A stretch of DNA of 64,000 nt from Leucaena leucocephala (lineage: Eukaryota > Streptophyta > Magnoliopsida > Fabales > Fabaceae), in contig CM073518.1 in the NCBI GenBank assembly GCA_037074615.1, positions 14,398,501 through 14,462,500 on the forward strand, read 5' to 3'. Below the pieces are notes generated by a model. The model worked only from the letters and a program-made list of their open reading frames with translations, was not told the DNA's origin and did no database searches. The position numbers and the translations under genes were made by a program. Positions 22,889 to 35,119 of the stretch are shown in pieces. Position 1 is the stretch's first letter; every line of letters begins with the position of its first letter.

Positions 22889-24596
22889 TGAAACAACCTT
22901 TTCGTCCGATGTCGCCTTGAGGTTACTTCAAAAATTTAAACCAAGGATTGCGTATAGTGCAACCTCGGGTCGTTCTCTCTGAGGAGCCAAAAATTAAATT
23001 AAATTCCTAAATAACTAAATGCAATGCAACTTAAGCTAGAAAATGGGATTTGTTTATATTGACTAACAACTAAATGCAATGAATTGAAAATAAAGTTAAA
23101 TGAAATATTTTTGGTATTTTTAATTTAAAGAAAATGTTAATGAATGATAACAAGTGAATGGAATGAAAGAGAAACAGATTAATAATAATGAAAGCAATCC
23201 TCCAATTCAATAACGCAGGCAATCATAGCTTCAACAGATATGGGAGTTCTAAATAATGAATTAAGTATTATAATTAAGCTTTTAATCCAACAACCGAGCC
23301 ACCTCGAATTGTCACAAAATATTTTCTAAGTCCTAATTTATTAACTGCCAGTAGAATAATAAATTAGGACTAAAGATATTAAAATCCAATGCTCAATTAT
23401 AACTCAATAATTCATAGAAATAGGATTAAAGCCAGCAAGAGATATAATGATCCAATAATTCAAGCCACCTTGAAAAATCACAAAATATTCACAATAATCT
23501 CAATACCATGTCTGATCCAGATCAAAGTAAATGAAATTAAAGTTAATTAAAGAATAATATCAATTGCCAAACAATAATCCAGTTACAATAATCCTCAATA
23601 AATATAAATCATTATAAGCATTCCCAATAATTATAAAATTATCCTAAGACCTAGGAATCACAAAATAATTAATGGATGAAGATTACAGTAACTTAAACTC
23701 CCCTTTAGATTCAAAGCTCATGCCCTTGCCATTGAGTTGGAAGATTATGATGTTCAGCCACGCATAGCCATAGAGATCAACTTCAATAACATATTCACGA
23801 GCTTAGTCATAGCAGTGGACTGGAGATGGGAGTTAGTTGCTGTGATGGTTGCTGCCGTTGATACTGTACTACTGAGGAGCTTCTATGACGGACTGGATGT
23901 GCCGTGGATGGAGTGGGTGACTGATGAATGGAGTTGTGGAGGTTCTGTGATGTCTCCTGATTATTTCTGCGGCAGCTTGTATGGAATGGAAAGTACTGAA
24001 AGTTTGAAGAAGATGAATGGAAGGCGTTGGTCGAGGGGTGTGCGTCTGTGGATATGGAAGCTGGAATGAAGGTGAAGGTTTGAAAAAGGTGAATGGAAGG
24101 TGATGTCGTGGCCGTGAATGGAATAGAAGGCGCTGAACGTGTGTGTGGAAGGTCTTCGCAGCGTGAAAGGAATGGAAGGCTGAAGGTTCTCCGCGGTAGC
24201 ATGAAAGGAATGGAAGGCTGAAGGTGTGTGCGGCGTGAATGGAAAGTTGCGTGCATGCATGATTAAAAAGGTAACCTAATGGGCTAAACCGCAAGGTTTG
24301 ACCCATTGGGTCCTTTCATGTAATTTCTGAATTTATAGCCCATTGTTGTCATTTGTAAGTTTTGATTTCTCCTAAATTCCTAAAATATAAAATCATAATA
24401 ATGTAATACATTTTATTTCAAAAATAATTGTTTAGGAGAAATAATAAAAATATGACAATTATGTCCCTATTAAACACTAATTCATTATAATGTTCAATAA
24501 TTCAATTGATGCACAAATAATATAATTAAGGCCCAAAATAATGACAAAAACCCACTAAAATGATATGAATAAATATATAAAAATATGGGTTTGTCA
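22889..24596 (-). mobile_element. Element H left (3') LTR
   Basis: 1708 bp, TGAAACAACC to GGTTTGTCA. Between about 24000 and 24250 it contains a degenerate tandem repeat built on GAATGGAAGGCTGAAGGT-like units. That composition leaves several overlapping minus-strand frames open (for example 23807-24256 and 23869-24306), which I do not regard as genes. Confidence 0.93.
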
Positions 24597-24612
24597 ACTC
24601 CCCCTCACTTAG
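24597..24612 (-). promoter_or_regulatory. Element H polypurine tract
   Basis: The minus strand reads CTAAGTGAGGGGGAGT, directly against the LTR. Two further tracts of the same form lie inside the element at 39861-39879 and 39656-39677. Confidence 0.85.
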
Positions 24613-25480
24613 TCTTTTGCACTCCTGGGCAAAATATCATTTTAGCCAATCCACAGTTAAACTCAATGCAAATAAATATAAAACTGACAAGGCAAGAATA
24701 TGCAATTAACTCAAATAACCTCTATCTCTAATCAATCAACAGTCATGGAATGCTTCGGTGCAAAGAAATTAACACAAGAGAAATAGCAAGATAGAGGAAG
24801 GGGAACATAATAGAGCTCTCATAGGTATAAGTGTCTCACTCAACTCTCAAATATAGGAAGTTTTCACTCAATCCACCTAGATTAGTACCTACCATAGGCT
24901 TGTAAAGATTCTACTATCTCCACTACTAACATACCATAGATTCATGATCAAGGGGACTTTATTTGGTTGTAATGTTGGTGAAAGGCTAATGAAAGATAGA
25001 ATGAAATGTAGAACAAGTTTAATGCGTGAGTATTAAGAAATAACTCAAAGTAAATAAAATGCGACTATCAAATGAACACTAATATTTAATCTTCAATCAC
25101 CACATGATGCTTTATTTCAAACTTTATTCATTGTTGCCAATTTTTCTTTTCTTTTCTTTTTCTCTCTCTTTTTTTTTTCTTTCTCTTCTTTTTTTTTCGA
25201 ATTTCTTTCTTGGCTTTTTCTGCACATTTTCTTTTTTTTTCTTTTCAATTTCTTTTCTCCTTTTTTTCTTTTTCTTTTTTTTTTGGCAACTTAACATAAA
25301 ATGATAAAGATAGTAACATCAATAGTACACATTCAATTATGAAGAACGTAATGTAACTCATGCAAAATACTTGTTCAAAATCAATGGAATGAAATGAAAG
25401 TGATGGGCTCAATGGGGTGAACAAAGGTCAATTGATATGGCTTGTGTTTAGATGAAGGGTTTAGAAATGAATGCCCCTAT
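24613..25480 (-). other. Element H 3' noncoding region, part 1
   Basis: No ORF, no domain and no tRNA is visible. The stretch contains a T/C-rich tract (about 25130-25290 on +, purine-rich on the element strand). It ends with cctat (25476-25480), the target site of element B, and continues at 39188. Confidence 0.7.
25130..25290. repeat. Long polypyrimidine (T/C) low-complexity tract
   Basis: Almost pure T with scattered C, with occasional g or a, for about 160 bp. On the element H coding strand it is an A/G-rich tract in the 3' untranslated region. An ORF of 66 codons across it is an artefact of poly-Phe composition. Confidence 0.9.
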
Positions 25481-28455
25481 TGTCGCATCCTTACTTTAAT
25501 ACCCATATATGATCCATTAGTAGCCTTTGGAACCACTTTAGGATCAATTAAAGTTGGAATCAAAGATCTGAAATTGTTGAAAATCTCTCTCGGGTACTGT
25601 TCATATAGCACTTTCCAGATTTTTCCCAAACTTTGGAAATTCATATTTAAATCTAGAAAACTCCAAATGAGGTGATTCCAATTCCTAATGAAATATATTT
25701 AAAACCTCTTTATGGGAAAAATAATGAATAGGTTCAAGCGCAACTACAACGTTCCAAAAAAAATTCGCAAACATACACTGTTCATATGGTAATTTTCCAG
25801 TTTTCCAGAATCCAACTCTTAACTTTGAAAATTCACCATAAATTCGTTTAATATCCAAATTGAACGTACTTGGTGTCTACTTAAAGCTTAAGATGTCAAA
25901 TTTAAGCATAATAAATTTCAACATTTAATTCATACAATACCATATCCAAAATATGTTGTAAAGCTCACTGCCTTCTAACTGAACTTACATTAAGTACTCT
26001 TTGTTCCATATTTACATAATATAAGTGTATCTAACACAACCAAGCATGCTTCAAACACCATCAATTAGATCTTTACCTCTTCAATGCTCAGCACCTACCA
26101 TGGTTTAATATGAAAAAGAGTGAGATTTCCAAAGAAATCCCAATAGCATTCAACACAACTTTAACATCATCAAGTAATTATTTAAAGCATGTTATATGAT
26201 ATGGGAGCCACACATTCATTCTCATATTGTTGGCATTCTCTAACATGCATTTGTCATGACATCTTAGCAAGGAGATTACCACATAATCAAGCCCATCAAG
26301 CTTGCACATCATCACATAATATCATGCTCAACCAAACATCATAAACAACAAGACCAATAAATAATTACAAGACAATGATAAAGTTAGAGTTGTTGCTACC
26401 TCTTGGAGATCCTTGTGTTTCCTTGTTGACTTGAAGTTCTTTAGGTGCACAAATGTCAAATCCTAATTATTGAACAACAATTTCATGTCATTACACTTCT
26501 CAAACATAATCCAAACTTAAAAATCCTAACTACCCTTTCTTGAATGCAATTAGGGTTTTATTTATCCCAAACACTAACATTAACTCTTGGGATCCTATCC
26601 TACATAATTTTGGCTAAGGAATCCAATGGTGTGATCCAAATTTTGAAATTGCTTCATCTCCTATACTGTCCGTACGGACAGAAACGAAAATTGCAACTTA
26701 GGGTTTTCTAAAACTTCCATTTTGATGTCTAAGGCTTCCAATTAGGGTCTCCCTACTATACCCTACACAAAATTGCATTTTGAACACATTGGAGGCCTTA
26801 AAATCATCATATCTTAACCCTAGAACAAAGTGCATAAATCTGGACAGCAAGGTAGTTCAATAACAATTCCAAGAAACCATTGATTCCATGAACTAAAACT
26901 TGTTAAATCTTTTCCTTTTCTACTTGTCTTTGCTATCCTTATCATGACTTTCATCTTTTCCTAATTTGGGCAGCATCTCCCCTTGTAAATTCATGGTTCC
27001 CAACCCTTAAAAATCATAAATCAAACTTCCAAACAAATCATTAAAAGCTTGGAAGTATGCTTACCTTAGTATCCTTGAACTTTGGGAGGTTGGAAGCTTT
27101 GTCTTTGGCTTGAGTTTTGAATTGACAAGAGTTTCTCCTATGTAAAGAGGGCTGCACGAAATTGAAGTCTTTGGAGGGGGTATTTATAGAAAAAATTGAG
27201 GGGAAACAAGGGCTAAGATCCAATTCCTAAAAGCTTGATCCAAGGGTTAGAATTTCACCTCCTTTTTCATTGTAATTATGACAACTTTTGAGTTGTCATC
27301 TCCTTTTTCCTTCTCCCTCACCATTTGGCGCCAAATTACCAAGTCTTGAGGCTTCATGGAGTTTCTTGGACCTTCTTGGAGCTTCTAGGATTTTTCTTCA
27401 ATTTTTCGGTATTAACCGGTACCGATTCGGGTGATTTTCGGGAAAAATAAATTATTTAATGGCATGATATTTTCTAGAACACCCTCTGACCCTGTCTAAC
27501 ATATCTAAAATCATTATTGACCCTTTAAATATTTATCTCCATTTTCTCATATTTTTTTGAGGTCTTTTTATAGTCCTAATACTTAATTTTTCCGGATACC
27601 TTAAAAGAAACTATAATACGATAAAAATTTATATAGGGGTATTTTTGTTATTTCCACTTTATAAAAATGTCTTAGAACCTCATTTTCCATTTTATGGAAT
27701 TTATCGGGATTTTTCTGAATATTTTTCAAAACTGCCATTTTCGGCCCGAAATTTCCCGAAATTACAATTTTGCCCCTATTTTAGTTTGGGCTCATACTGG
27801 CTATTGGACTTTGACTTGGCCCATAATAACTCATCTAAATTTATTCTAAGCCTCCTGGTAAAATTTCATGGTCTTCAGTTTAGATTTGGTCCTTCAACGA
27901 ATAAAATCCTAATTTTTAGAGCCGGTAGACAAGCTCCTAAAAATTCCTTTAAAATTCTATTTAAAATTATCTGGACCTCTTTTGGAAGTGTGGTCTTTTT
28001 TACAATCTCCCATAATTCACAAAGTATCTTCTATCATAATCTCACAGAATTCTGAAGTCCAGTTAGTCTCCTAAAAATTCCAGGTTATTTTCCCAGACTT
28101 ACCGAATTTTTATCAATTAATCGGGACCTCAAATCAAAATTCTAATGTCTCTCATTCAACCCAAAATTTTGTGCTTTATCTCCCAGTATTTTCATATCTT
28201 AAATCCGTACCGGGCTATTTTGGGTTGAAAGTACAGTTTTTGTGAATTTTCACAAATCACATTTAGGTCCCTTGACCTTTTTCATCTTTGCAGTTTAGTC
28301 CCTGAAGTTTTGTCTACTTTGGACTTTTGGCCATAATACTTTCTAACTTTACAATTTGATCCTTTATTTAATCAGTCATACCATTTACATTTCTCCAATC
28401 ATTTCCTTAGCTAGAAACTTAGGGTTTTCGGCTAGGGAAATTCTAGGATGTTACA
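25481..28455 (-). mobile_element. Element B left (3') LTR
   Basis: 2975 bp, TGTCGCATCC (TGTCACATCC in the right copy) to GGATGTTACA. TATA core at 27181-27188 on the minus strand. It contains the perfect 16-bp palindrome CTGTCCGTACGGACAG at 26666-26681. It lacks the block shared by the A, D, E, F, G and I LTRs. Confidence 0.94.
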
Positions 28456-28494
28456 TTTCTCTCCCCCTAAAAATAAATTTCGCCCTCGAAAGTT
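28456..28494 (-). promoter_or_regulatory. Element B polypurine tract and 3' hairpin
   Basis: A 19-nt purine tract abuts the LTR (28456-28474), preceded by a 20-nt hairpin at 28475-28494 (AACTTTC / loop GAGGGC / GAAATTT, one mismatched pair). The geometry is the same as in A, F and G. Confidence 0.82.
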
Positions 28495-28505
28495 ACTATG
28501 TACAA

Positions 28506-28952
28506 CTACATAAATAAGGTCGGATGAGTCTTCTTAAGTTCTTCCTCTGCTTCCCATGTTGCTTCATTCTCCGTCAGACCTTCCCAGATGACCTTAACCA
28601 GCAGAATCTGCTTATTCCTTAATTGCTTGACTTTTCGGTCCACAATCTAAGCTGGTCCTACCTCATATGAGAGGTTATCTTGTAGAGTAATATCATCTTG
28701 TTTGATGATATGCGATGGGTCTGGAATGCACCTCTTGAGTTGAGAAACATGGAAGACATCATGAATCTGACTCAAATGCGGGAGAAGACCTAATCTATAG
28801 GCCACAGATCCTATTTTGTCAAGAATCTGGTATGGGCCTATATATCTCGGATGCAACTTTTTTATCTTCATCGATCGTCCTGCACCCGTTGTCGGAGTAA
28901 TTTTGAGGAATACATGATCTCCTTCTTCAAATTCCAACGACTTTCTTCTCAC
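28506..28952 (-). pseudogene. pol: Element B integrase C-terminus and chromodomain
   Basis: In one frame the segment reads the tail of integrase (EGDHVFLKITPTTGAGRSMK), the C-terminal domain (LHPRYIGPYQILDKIGSVAY, QIHDVFHVSQLKRCIPDPSH) and, after a TAG at 28647-28649, a chromodomain end (VIWEGLTENEATWEAEEEL) that stops at 28506-28508. Another TAG lies just upstream of the segment (near 28970), where element A has a Gln codon. It corresponds to 10116-10600 of element A and confirms that B is a chromovirus too. Not translatable as it stands. Confidence 0.85.
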
Positions 28953-29036
28953 ATCTGCGTAGCTTTTCTACCTACTCTGGGCCGTTGTTAGTCTTTTCTT
29001 GATCATCTCGATCTGTTTGGCAGTTTGATCTACCAG

Positions 29037-29318
29037 TTAGGGACCATATATTCTCCTTTCGCTCAACTCTGTCCAGCATAAAGGGGATCGACAGTTACGT
29101 CCATATAGTGCTTCATACGATGCCATTTGGATACTCGACTGGTAACTGTTGTTATAGGAGAATTCGATCAATGGTAAGTGAGTATCCCAACTCCCCTTAA
29201 AATCCAAAACACATGCCCTAAGCATATCTTCCAGTGTCTGGATTGTTCTTTCCGTCTGACCATCAGTTTGAGGGTGATAAGCTGTACTAAATCTGAGAGT
29301 AGTGTCCATTTCTTTCTG
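29037..29318 (-). pseudogene. pol: Element B integrase core, C-terminal part
   Basis: The segment continues the catalytic core after solo LTR C. It contains [14 protein letters not shown], the catalytic Glu in [11 protein letters not shown] and the stretch EALYGRNCRSPLCW, aligning with element A 10650-10910. It starts at the edge of C (TSD at 29319-29323) and ends in a TAA at 29037-29039. A shadow frame on the same strand (29168-29350) is not real. Confidence 0.88.
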
Positions 29319-30145
29319 CAGAATGTTGGAAATTGTGCCCTAGGGGCCAATCATTGTATCAGGTTATCACATTATTTGCATGTTTACTGTGATGACCATC
29401 CTTGGATAACTCATGATCTTATCCTAAATGTCCCTGGTCAGTCATCTATACGGGAACAGAGATGAAATAAGACCAGTATGACTTTGAAGATATATAGAGA
29501 TATAAATCAAAGTCATAAGCACATGTAAGAGTACAGGGTGTTGGACCGACCCGCAATGAGAGAGCTGCATGGGTCAAGTCATAAGCTTCTCTCATATACA
29601 AGCCATGTCACTATGCCCTTTGACCTGAGATCATCATGGATTCCTACATGACAAACGCTCAGCTTTGACCTAGTCAAAAGTCACTTTTGACCGAGTGATC
29701 ATAAAGGCTATGCTCGGGCTTAGTGGTTTTTCATGCGGAGGAATGTGAATGGTCAAGATGGAATTTGTCCCTCACATTCGTAGAGAGATATTACTGGGCC
29801 CCTCGATGAGTGAGTCTGAGAAATGTATGGCCATACTGGAATAGAAGGGTAGTTCCATTTCTATATTAAGACTACTCAGGGATCGAGAAAGTAATGGTCA
29901 GGAATAGGAGGATGACGTTCTCCATGCCTCATCCTTGACCGAAATATCATGTGACAAAAGGGACGTGATATGGTTGTATGAAAGGTTACATCGTTTATCG
30001 ATCCTCATATGTTTTGGGTAGTCATAATGCCTTGCTAGAGACCGCTTACGACTTGTGGGTTAGTATAGTAACTGGGCCACTGCCAACTTCATATGGGCCT
30101 ACAGGGTCGCACACAAAACAGCCCAATGCGAGCTATGATGTCCAG

Positions 30146-30182
30146 ATTCATTGAATCTAAGAGATGTCTAGATTCAATGAAT
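30146..30182. repeat. 14-bp perfect inverted repeat in solo LTR C
   Basis: ATTCATTGAATCTA (30146-30159), a 9-base spacer, and the exact reverse complement (30169-30182). Identical arms occur in C'. Confidence 0.88.
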
Positions 30183-30856
30183 AATCTAGGGTGGATATAT
30201 ATTTTATATATATATAAATAAGTTTATATATATATTATATATATAATATAAGAGATATTTGTAAGATTTAATTTATAAGGATAAATTAAATCTCTATCAT
30301 TTTTGAATTTGAATTTAAATGGATATGATCTATTTGAATTTGAAATTCAAATTGATAAGATATCTCAAATTTGATTTATGAGAATAAATCAAATATAATT
30401 CTGTCTTATCTTTATTTTAAATTAAATAAATAGGTGAATTAAATCTGTGGGACGGATTTAATATAAACCATATTTATTTAATCAGTTTCTTATTAAATTA
30501 TGCAATATATGATATTGTATTAATTCAGAATTAATATAAGATTAATTCTGAAGCCCGGCCCTATTAGAAGCCCGATAGCTTCCTATATATTTGACATTAG
30601 GAGCTAGGGTTCTACAGACAATATAGATCTCTACACACACATTCAGACTTGAGAAGAGGGGGCAGGGAGAGTGCAAAAGGTTTGCACATAAGAAACTGCC
30701 GAGATAGAGATGGTGAGGACGGAATCTCTAGAAAGCCCTAGAGGGACAAGAGGCGCTAGCATGTCGTTCGCGATTGGAACGCTGTTCGTGTGGATACCGG
30801 TAGAGGAAGCCGATCTGAGCTGTCGACTTCTATGATACGACCAGACACGAAGCGAG

Positions 30857-31011
30857 GTCGCGACCAGAACACGCTGAGGTCGCGACCATACGGGCATCTG
30901 AACGTCAGAAATCTGAAAAGAAGAGGCAGGTCGCGACTAAAAGCTGAGGAGGTCGCGACTAAAATGTTCCAGAGGCGAAGAGTCACGACTAGTGGACACT
31001 GAGGTCGCGAC
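30857..31011. repeat. GTCGCGAC lattice in solo LTR C
   Basis: Units start at 30857, 30879, 30930, 30952, 30982 and 31004. The intervals are 22, 51 (22+29 with one unit lost), 22, 30 and 22. Relative to C' about two 51-bp dimers are missing. Confidence 0.9.
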
Positions 31012-31138
31012 CAAAGCTTGAAACCGAAGGTAACACTTCTTTCTCCTTGACTTAAACACATTCGGTAGATCATGGCTGGGAATGGAAAAATTTTTAAAGT
31101 TAATTTCCGCTGCGTGTCTTCCAATTCCCTTCACAGAG

Positions 31139-31841
31139 CTCTCCAGAAATTAGACGTAAATCTGGGATCCCTGTCTGAGACAATGTTATTCGGAACACCA
31201 TGTAGCCTGACAATCTCTCTGATGTATAACTTTGCTAGTTTATCGAGAGAATCTCGCACATTAATGGCTAAGAAATGGGCAGACTTTGTCAGACGATCAA
31301 TCACCACCCATATAGCATCATGCTTTGCTGGTGTCATGGGTAGTCCTTCCACAAAGTCCATAGCTATGCTATCCCATTTCCATTCGGCAATATCTAGTGG
31401 CTGTAGCATTCCCGATGGTTTCTGATGTTCCATTTTTACCTTTTGACATGTGAGACACCGTGACACATAAGTCACTCTATTATTCTTCATTCCAGGCCAC
31501 CATACTATTTTCTTTACATCATGGTACATTTTGGTCATGCCTGGATGCATGGTGTATTTGCTTTTATGTGCCTCGTCCAGAATTCTTTCGCTCAAGTCTC
31601 CAAAATTAGGAATGTAAGGCCTTCCACGAAAGCATAATAGTCTATCTTCAGAGATTGAAAAATTCTTGGTTTTTCCCATTCGTAACTTTTCTCTGAAGAT
31701 TTCTGCTACCTTATCATGTTCTTGTGCTTCTTTAATCTCATCATGAATTAGGGCCTTAAATCGTGTTCCTCCTAATGAATGACCTGCAAGCTGCATTTGA
31801 TACAAAGGACTCCAATCTCTAAAATCCTCAAGTAATTTGGA
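31139..31841 (-). pseudogene. pol: Element B RNase H tail and integrase, N-terminal part
   Basis: After the stop at 31842-31844 the frame encodes the linker ([13 protein letters not shown]) and the integrase zinc module (His pair around HPGMTKMYH, Cys pair in RCLTCQKVK). The first catalytic Asp follows in AMDFVEGLP and the second in [16 protein letters not shown], after which the solo LTR C insertion begins. The remainder of the core is at 29037-29318. It is the same protein as element A integrase and is highly similar throughout. Confidence 0.9.
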
Positions 31842-32452
31842 CTATTTGATCATCAAAGCTGCTGCCTGCACTGCCTTCCTGCTCAAGGCATCAGCCACTA
31901 CATTGGCTTTTCCAGGATGGTACTGAATTCGAAAATCGTAATCCTTTAACAGCTCCATCCATCTTCTTTGTCTCATATTTAACTCTTTCTGATCATGTAG
32001 ATACTTTAGGCTCTTGTGGTCACAGAACAACTCAATAGTCATTCCGTACAAGTAGTGTCTCCATATCTTCAAAGCATATACCACCGCTGCTAGCTCCAAG
32101 TCGTGAGTGGGATAGTTCTCTTCATGAGTTTTTAGTTGTCGAGATGCATAGGCCACCACTCTCCCCTGCTGCATCAAAACACACCCCAACCCCTGCTTAC
32201 TAGCATCAGTGTAAACCACATAGGGTTCTTTCGGGTCTGGAATGATTAGCACTGGGGTAGAGGTTAATTTCTTCTTCAACTCTTGAAAACTGGCCTCACA
32301 CTTCTCATCCCACACGAATGGCTAATTCTTCCTAGTGAGCTTTATTAGCGGAAGAGTGAGTCGAGAAAAGTCCTTGATGAACCTCCTGTAGTACCCGGCC
32401 AAGCCTAAGAAACTTCTAATCTCTGTCACCGTCTTCGGCTGTTCCCAGCTAA
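31842..32452 (-). pseudogene. pol: Element B RT end and RNase H
   Basis: The longest open part (31842-32315) carries RNase H motifs: [35 protein letters not shown] and [10 protein letters not shown]. Upstream to 32452 the same frame holds the RT thumb and connection region ([12 protein letters not shown]) with a stop near 32320, where element A has a Gln codon. A one-base deletion near 32520 separates it from the preceding RT frame. Confidence 0.88.
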
Positions 32453-34270
32453 CTACTGCTTCAATCTTGTTAGGATCCACAGCCACTCCCTCTTGGGATA
32501 TGACGTGACCGAGAAATTTGCTTCATGAAGCCAAAATTCACACTTGCTTAGCTTGGCATAGAGCTTCTTCTCTTTCAGCGTACTCAGGATGATCCTCAAG
32601 TGCCTTTCATGCTCCGTTGAAGATTTGGAATACACTAGAATGTCATCAATGAAGACCACAACAAACTGATCTAAGTACGGCCTGAAGATTCGATTCATAT
32701 AGTCTATGAAGATTGCAGGCGCATTTGTGAGACCAAAGGGCATCACTAGAAATTCAAAATGCCCATAGCGAGTCCTGAATGCAGTCTTGGGATTATCTTC
32801 TGGCTTAATCCAGAGCTGATGATAGCCTGATCTCAGGTCTATTTTTGAGAATACTGTTGCTCCAGCCAGTTGATCCAAAAGATCATCAATTCGAGGAAGA
32901 GGATATTTGTTCTTGATTGTGATCTTATTCAGCTCTCGATAATCTATACATAGCCTTAGACTACCATCTTTCTTCTTCACAAATAGTACTGGAGCACCCC
33001 ATGGGGACACACTGGGTCGAATAAAACCCTTTTCCAACAACTCCTCATTCTGCTTCTTCAGCTCTATCATTTCATTAGGAGCCATCCTGTAAGGGGCTTT
33101 AGAGATTGGTCCTGCTCCAGGTACTAAGTCGATCGCAAATTCCACTTCACGTTCAGATGGCAACCCTTGAATTTCCTTCGAAAACACTTCAAGAAATTCC
33201 TTGACTATAGGGATTTGTTCAATTCCTTCTTCAACCTCTGCTTGCATATAGAAGAAAATGATGTACCCCTGACATCCCTTGCGTAAATCTCTGTTTACTT
33301 GCGCCTCATTGATGAAGTTCAATCTGGTTTCTATACTAGGGATAGTTGCCTTTGGGGGTAATACTAGGGTTTTGCTTTTACAGTCCAACAATATATTTTG
33401 GGAAGCTAACCAGTTTAACCCAATTATTACATCAATCTCACGGAAGGGCATACATATCAAGTCTAGAGTAGTACAACAATGATCATATTGCACAATACAA
33501 TTCAAACAAATATCAGAAGTTACTACTCTAGCATCAGTTGGAGTTGTCACATATATATCATAATGAAGTTGGCTAATAGTTAAGCCCAACCGTGTAGCAC
33601 AGTTATATGATATAAATGAGTGACTGGCACCCAAATCGAACATCGCTAATACAGAATGATTATTGATACTGATCGTACCTTGAATCATGTCGGGTGACCT
33701 TCTTGCCTCCTCCTGATTGAGTGCAAATACCCTTCCTTGAGTTCGAGGCCTGGGGTTTTCCACATTTCGAGGACACTCGCGAGAGAAATGCCCTGGCTTC
33801 CCGCAGGTATAGCAGACATTTTGACCATACCAGCACGGTCTATCCCCATGATTTTTCCCACAGATATCACATACTTTACCTTCTTGTGGTCGATTTCCTG
33901 GGCTTCCTTTATTACGACCTCCTCTTTGGTTGCCGTCTCCTTTACGTGCCTTCTTATTATTCCACGGACGCTTTCTCTTTTTGTCACCACCACCACTACT
34001 ACTATTACCAACAAAACTCCTTCCTTGATTATTTCTCTCTGGGGGTCTATCCTCCCTGGAGTTTGGCTTATACAGTAATCGGTGATTCATACTATTTTCA
34101 GTCAATCGGCATGCTTCCACTGCCCGGTTGAATTGGTGGTATTGATGAGGGGTAACCTTCTCTCTAATTACTGAGTTTAAACCCCTGATTAGTCTTTCCG
34201 TCATCCATCTTTCGTCATCGATCTGACGGAGGTAGGTAGAGTAATGGGATAAGAGGATGAACTTTGACAA
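32453..34270 (-). pseudogene. pol: Element B gag C-terminus, protease and RT core
   Basis: 605 open codons. Order: end of the gag domain ([20 protein letters not shown]), a basic region, two Cys-rich motifs ([13 protein letters not shown] and the CCHC knuckle [14 protein letters not shown]), protease, and RT up to and beyond FIDDILVYS. The protease active site reads FDLGASHSF instead of FDSGASHSF in element A; the change is one C-to-T step at a CpG and would remove the Ser next to the catalytic Asp. RT motifs [22 protein letters not shown] and [10 protein letters not shown] are present. The frame is lost near 32520 by a one-base deletion. Gag and protease-RT are in one frame, as in element A. 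Confidence 0.93.
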
Positions 34271-34934
34271 GTATTCGTCGAAAAGGTTCCTTTTCTCCTT
34301 GCTTCAGCACAAGAAATTCGGCCTCCCGTTGGTCTCTGACTGATTGGGGAAAATATTTCTCATAGAACTGTTCTAGAAATATTTCCCACGTAACAGGAGT
34401 ATTTCGAGACTGTAAGAGAAGTTCGGTGTTCCTCCACCACCGATCTGCATCTTTTTCCAACTGGTATATTGCTATCTGTGCCTTTTTCTCATATGGACAA
34501 TCTAAGACCTTAAAGATCTTCTCCAACCGATTTATCCATTCCTCAGCTTCCTGTACATCGAATGTTCCATCAAATACAGGTGGATGATGTTTACAAAATT
34601 GTGTCATCCATTGTTGGATACTATCGGGGTTTACTACTGGCTGGGGTACCACCTGAGGCTGTGGCATAGTTATGACCTCTGGTATAGCTGCTTGTTCTGG
34701 TACAGAAGCAGTCTCAGGCTGGGGCTGAGTTATATTTCTCAGTGCTGCTGCTACAGTTGCGGCTATGGTAGCATCTCGATCTTGATCTTGTTGGGTCTGC
34801 CTTGTTCTTACTTCCTCTATTGTCTTCTGTTGTTGCTCAAGACGATTCAAAATCAATTGTAATGGATCAGAAGAGGCACCAGCTTCACTAGCTAGATTCC
34901 TTTCAGATGATTGATTTCTTTTGGTTCTCACCAT
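34215..34934 (-). pseudogene. gag: Element B gag, N-terminal part
   Basis: It starts MVRTKRNQSSERN, matching the chosen start of element A gag. A Gln/Glu-rich probable coiled coil follows (LILNRLEQQQKTIEEVRTRQ), then the gag domain (EKIFKVLDCPYEKKAQIAIY, DADRWWRNTE, FYEKYFPQSVRDQ). A frameshift close to 34280 moves translation into an unrelated tail that ends at 34215, while the true continuation is the frame starting at 34270. Confidence 0.92.
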
Positions 34935-35119
34935 GATTTAACTATCCTTTATCTAAATTATATATATATAGAGAGAGGGAGCAACAAGAATAAGTACTAC
35001 AACCCATATATCATTATGCATCAACATTTAGTACATTAAGTTTTAATTACATTATGTACATCAAGTAAAGCAGCCTACATATCTGTTTCAAGTAATCTCT
35101 GACATAACCTACTACTAAT

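Larger units (their letters stand above)
29324..31133 (+). mobile_element. Solo LTR C inside element B integrase
   Basis: 1810 bp, TGTTGGAAATTGTGCCC at the left end and CCCTTCA at the right, flanked by cagaa (29319-29323) and cagag (31134-31138), a target duplication with one mismatch. The break falls exactly inside the conserved integrase DNA that is continuous in element A. Neither end has a PBS or PPT. It holds a likely promoter (tatatatttgac near 30583), the 14-bp inverted repeat at 30146-30182, a long AT-rich palindromic stretch (about 30190-30540) and a GTCGCGAC array. C' is a second copy. The superfamily is unproven; the TGTTGGAAATT terminus is more Copia-like than Gypsy-like. Confidence 0.88.

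Noticed and set aside
23807..24306. Several overlapping 99-157-codon minus-strand ORFs in the H LTRs (also 52073-52572)
   Set aside because: Three frames are open over the same DNA because of a stop-poor tandem repeat; the frames recur only because the LTRs are copies; no domain and no expected start context.
25104..25304. 66-codon ORF rich in Phe and Ser
   Set aside because: It is a translation of a T/C-rich low-complexity tract.
27645..28055. 136-codon + strand ORF in the B LTR (also 38372-38782)
   Set aside because: Present in both LTRs by duplication, antisense to the element, composition typical of AT-rich LTR DNA, no recognisable domain.
33721..34131. + strand ORFs of 109-138 codons opposite gag and pre-gag in A and B (also 13563-13919, 35655-36071)
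   Set aside because: Antisense shadows of real coding sequence on the minus strand.
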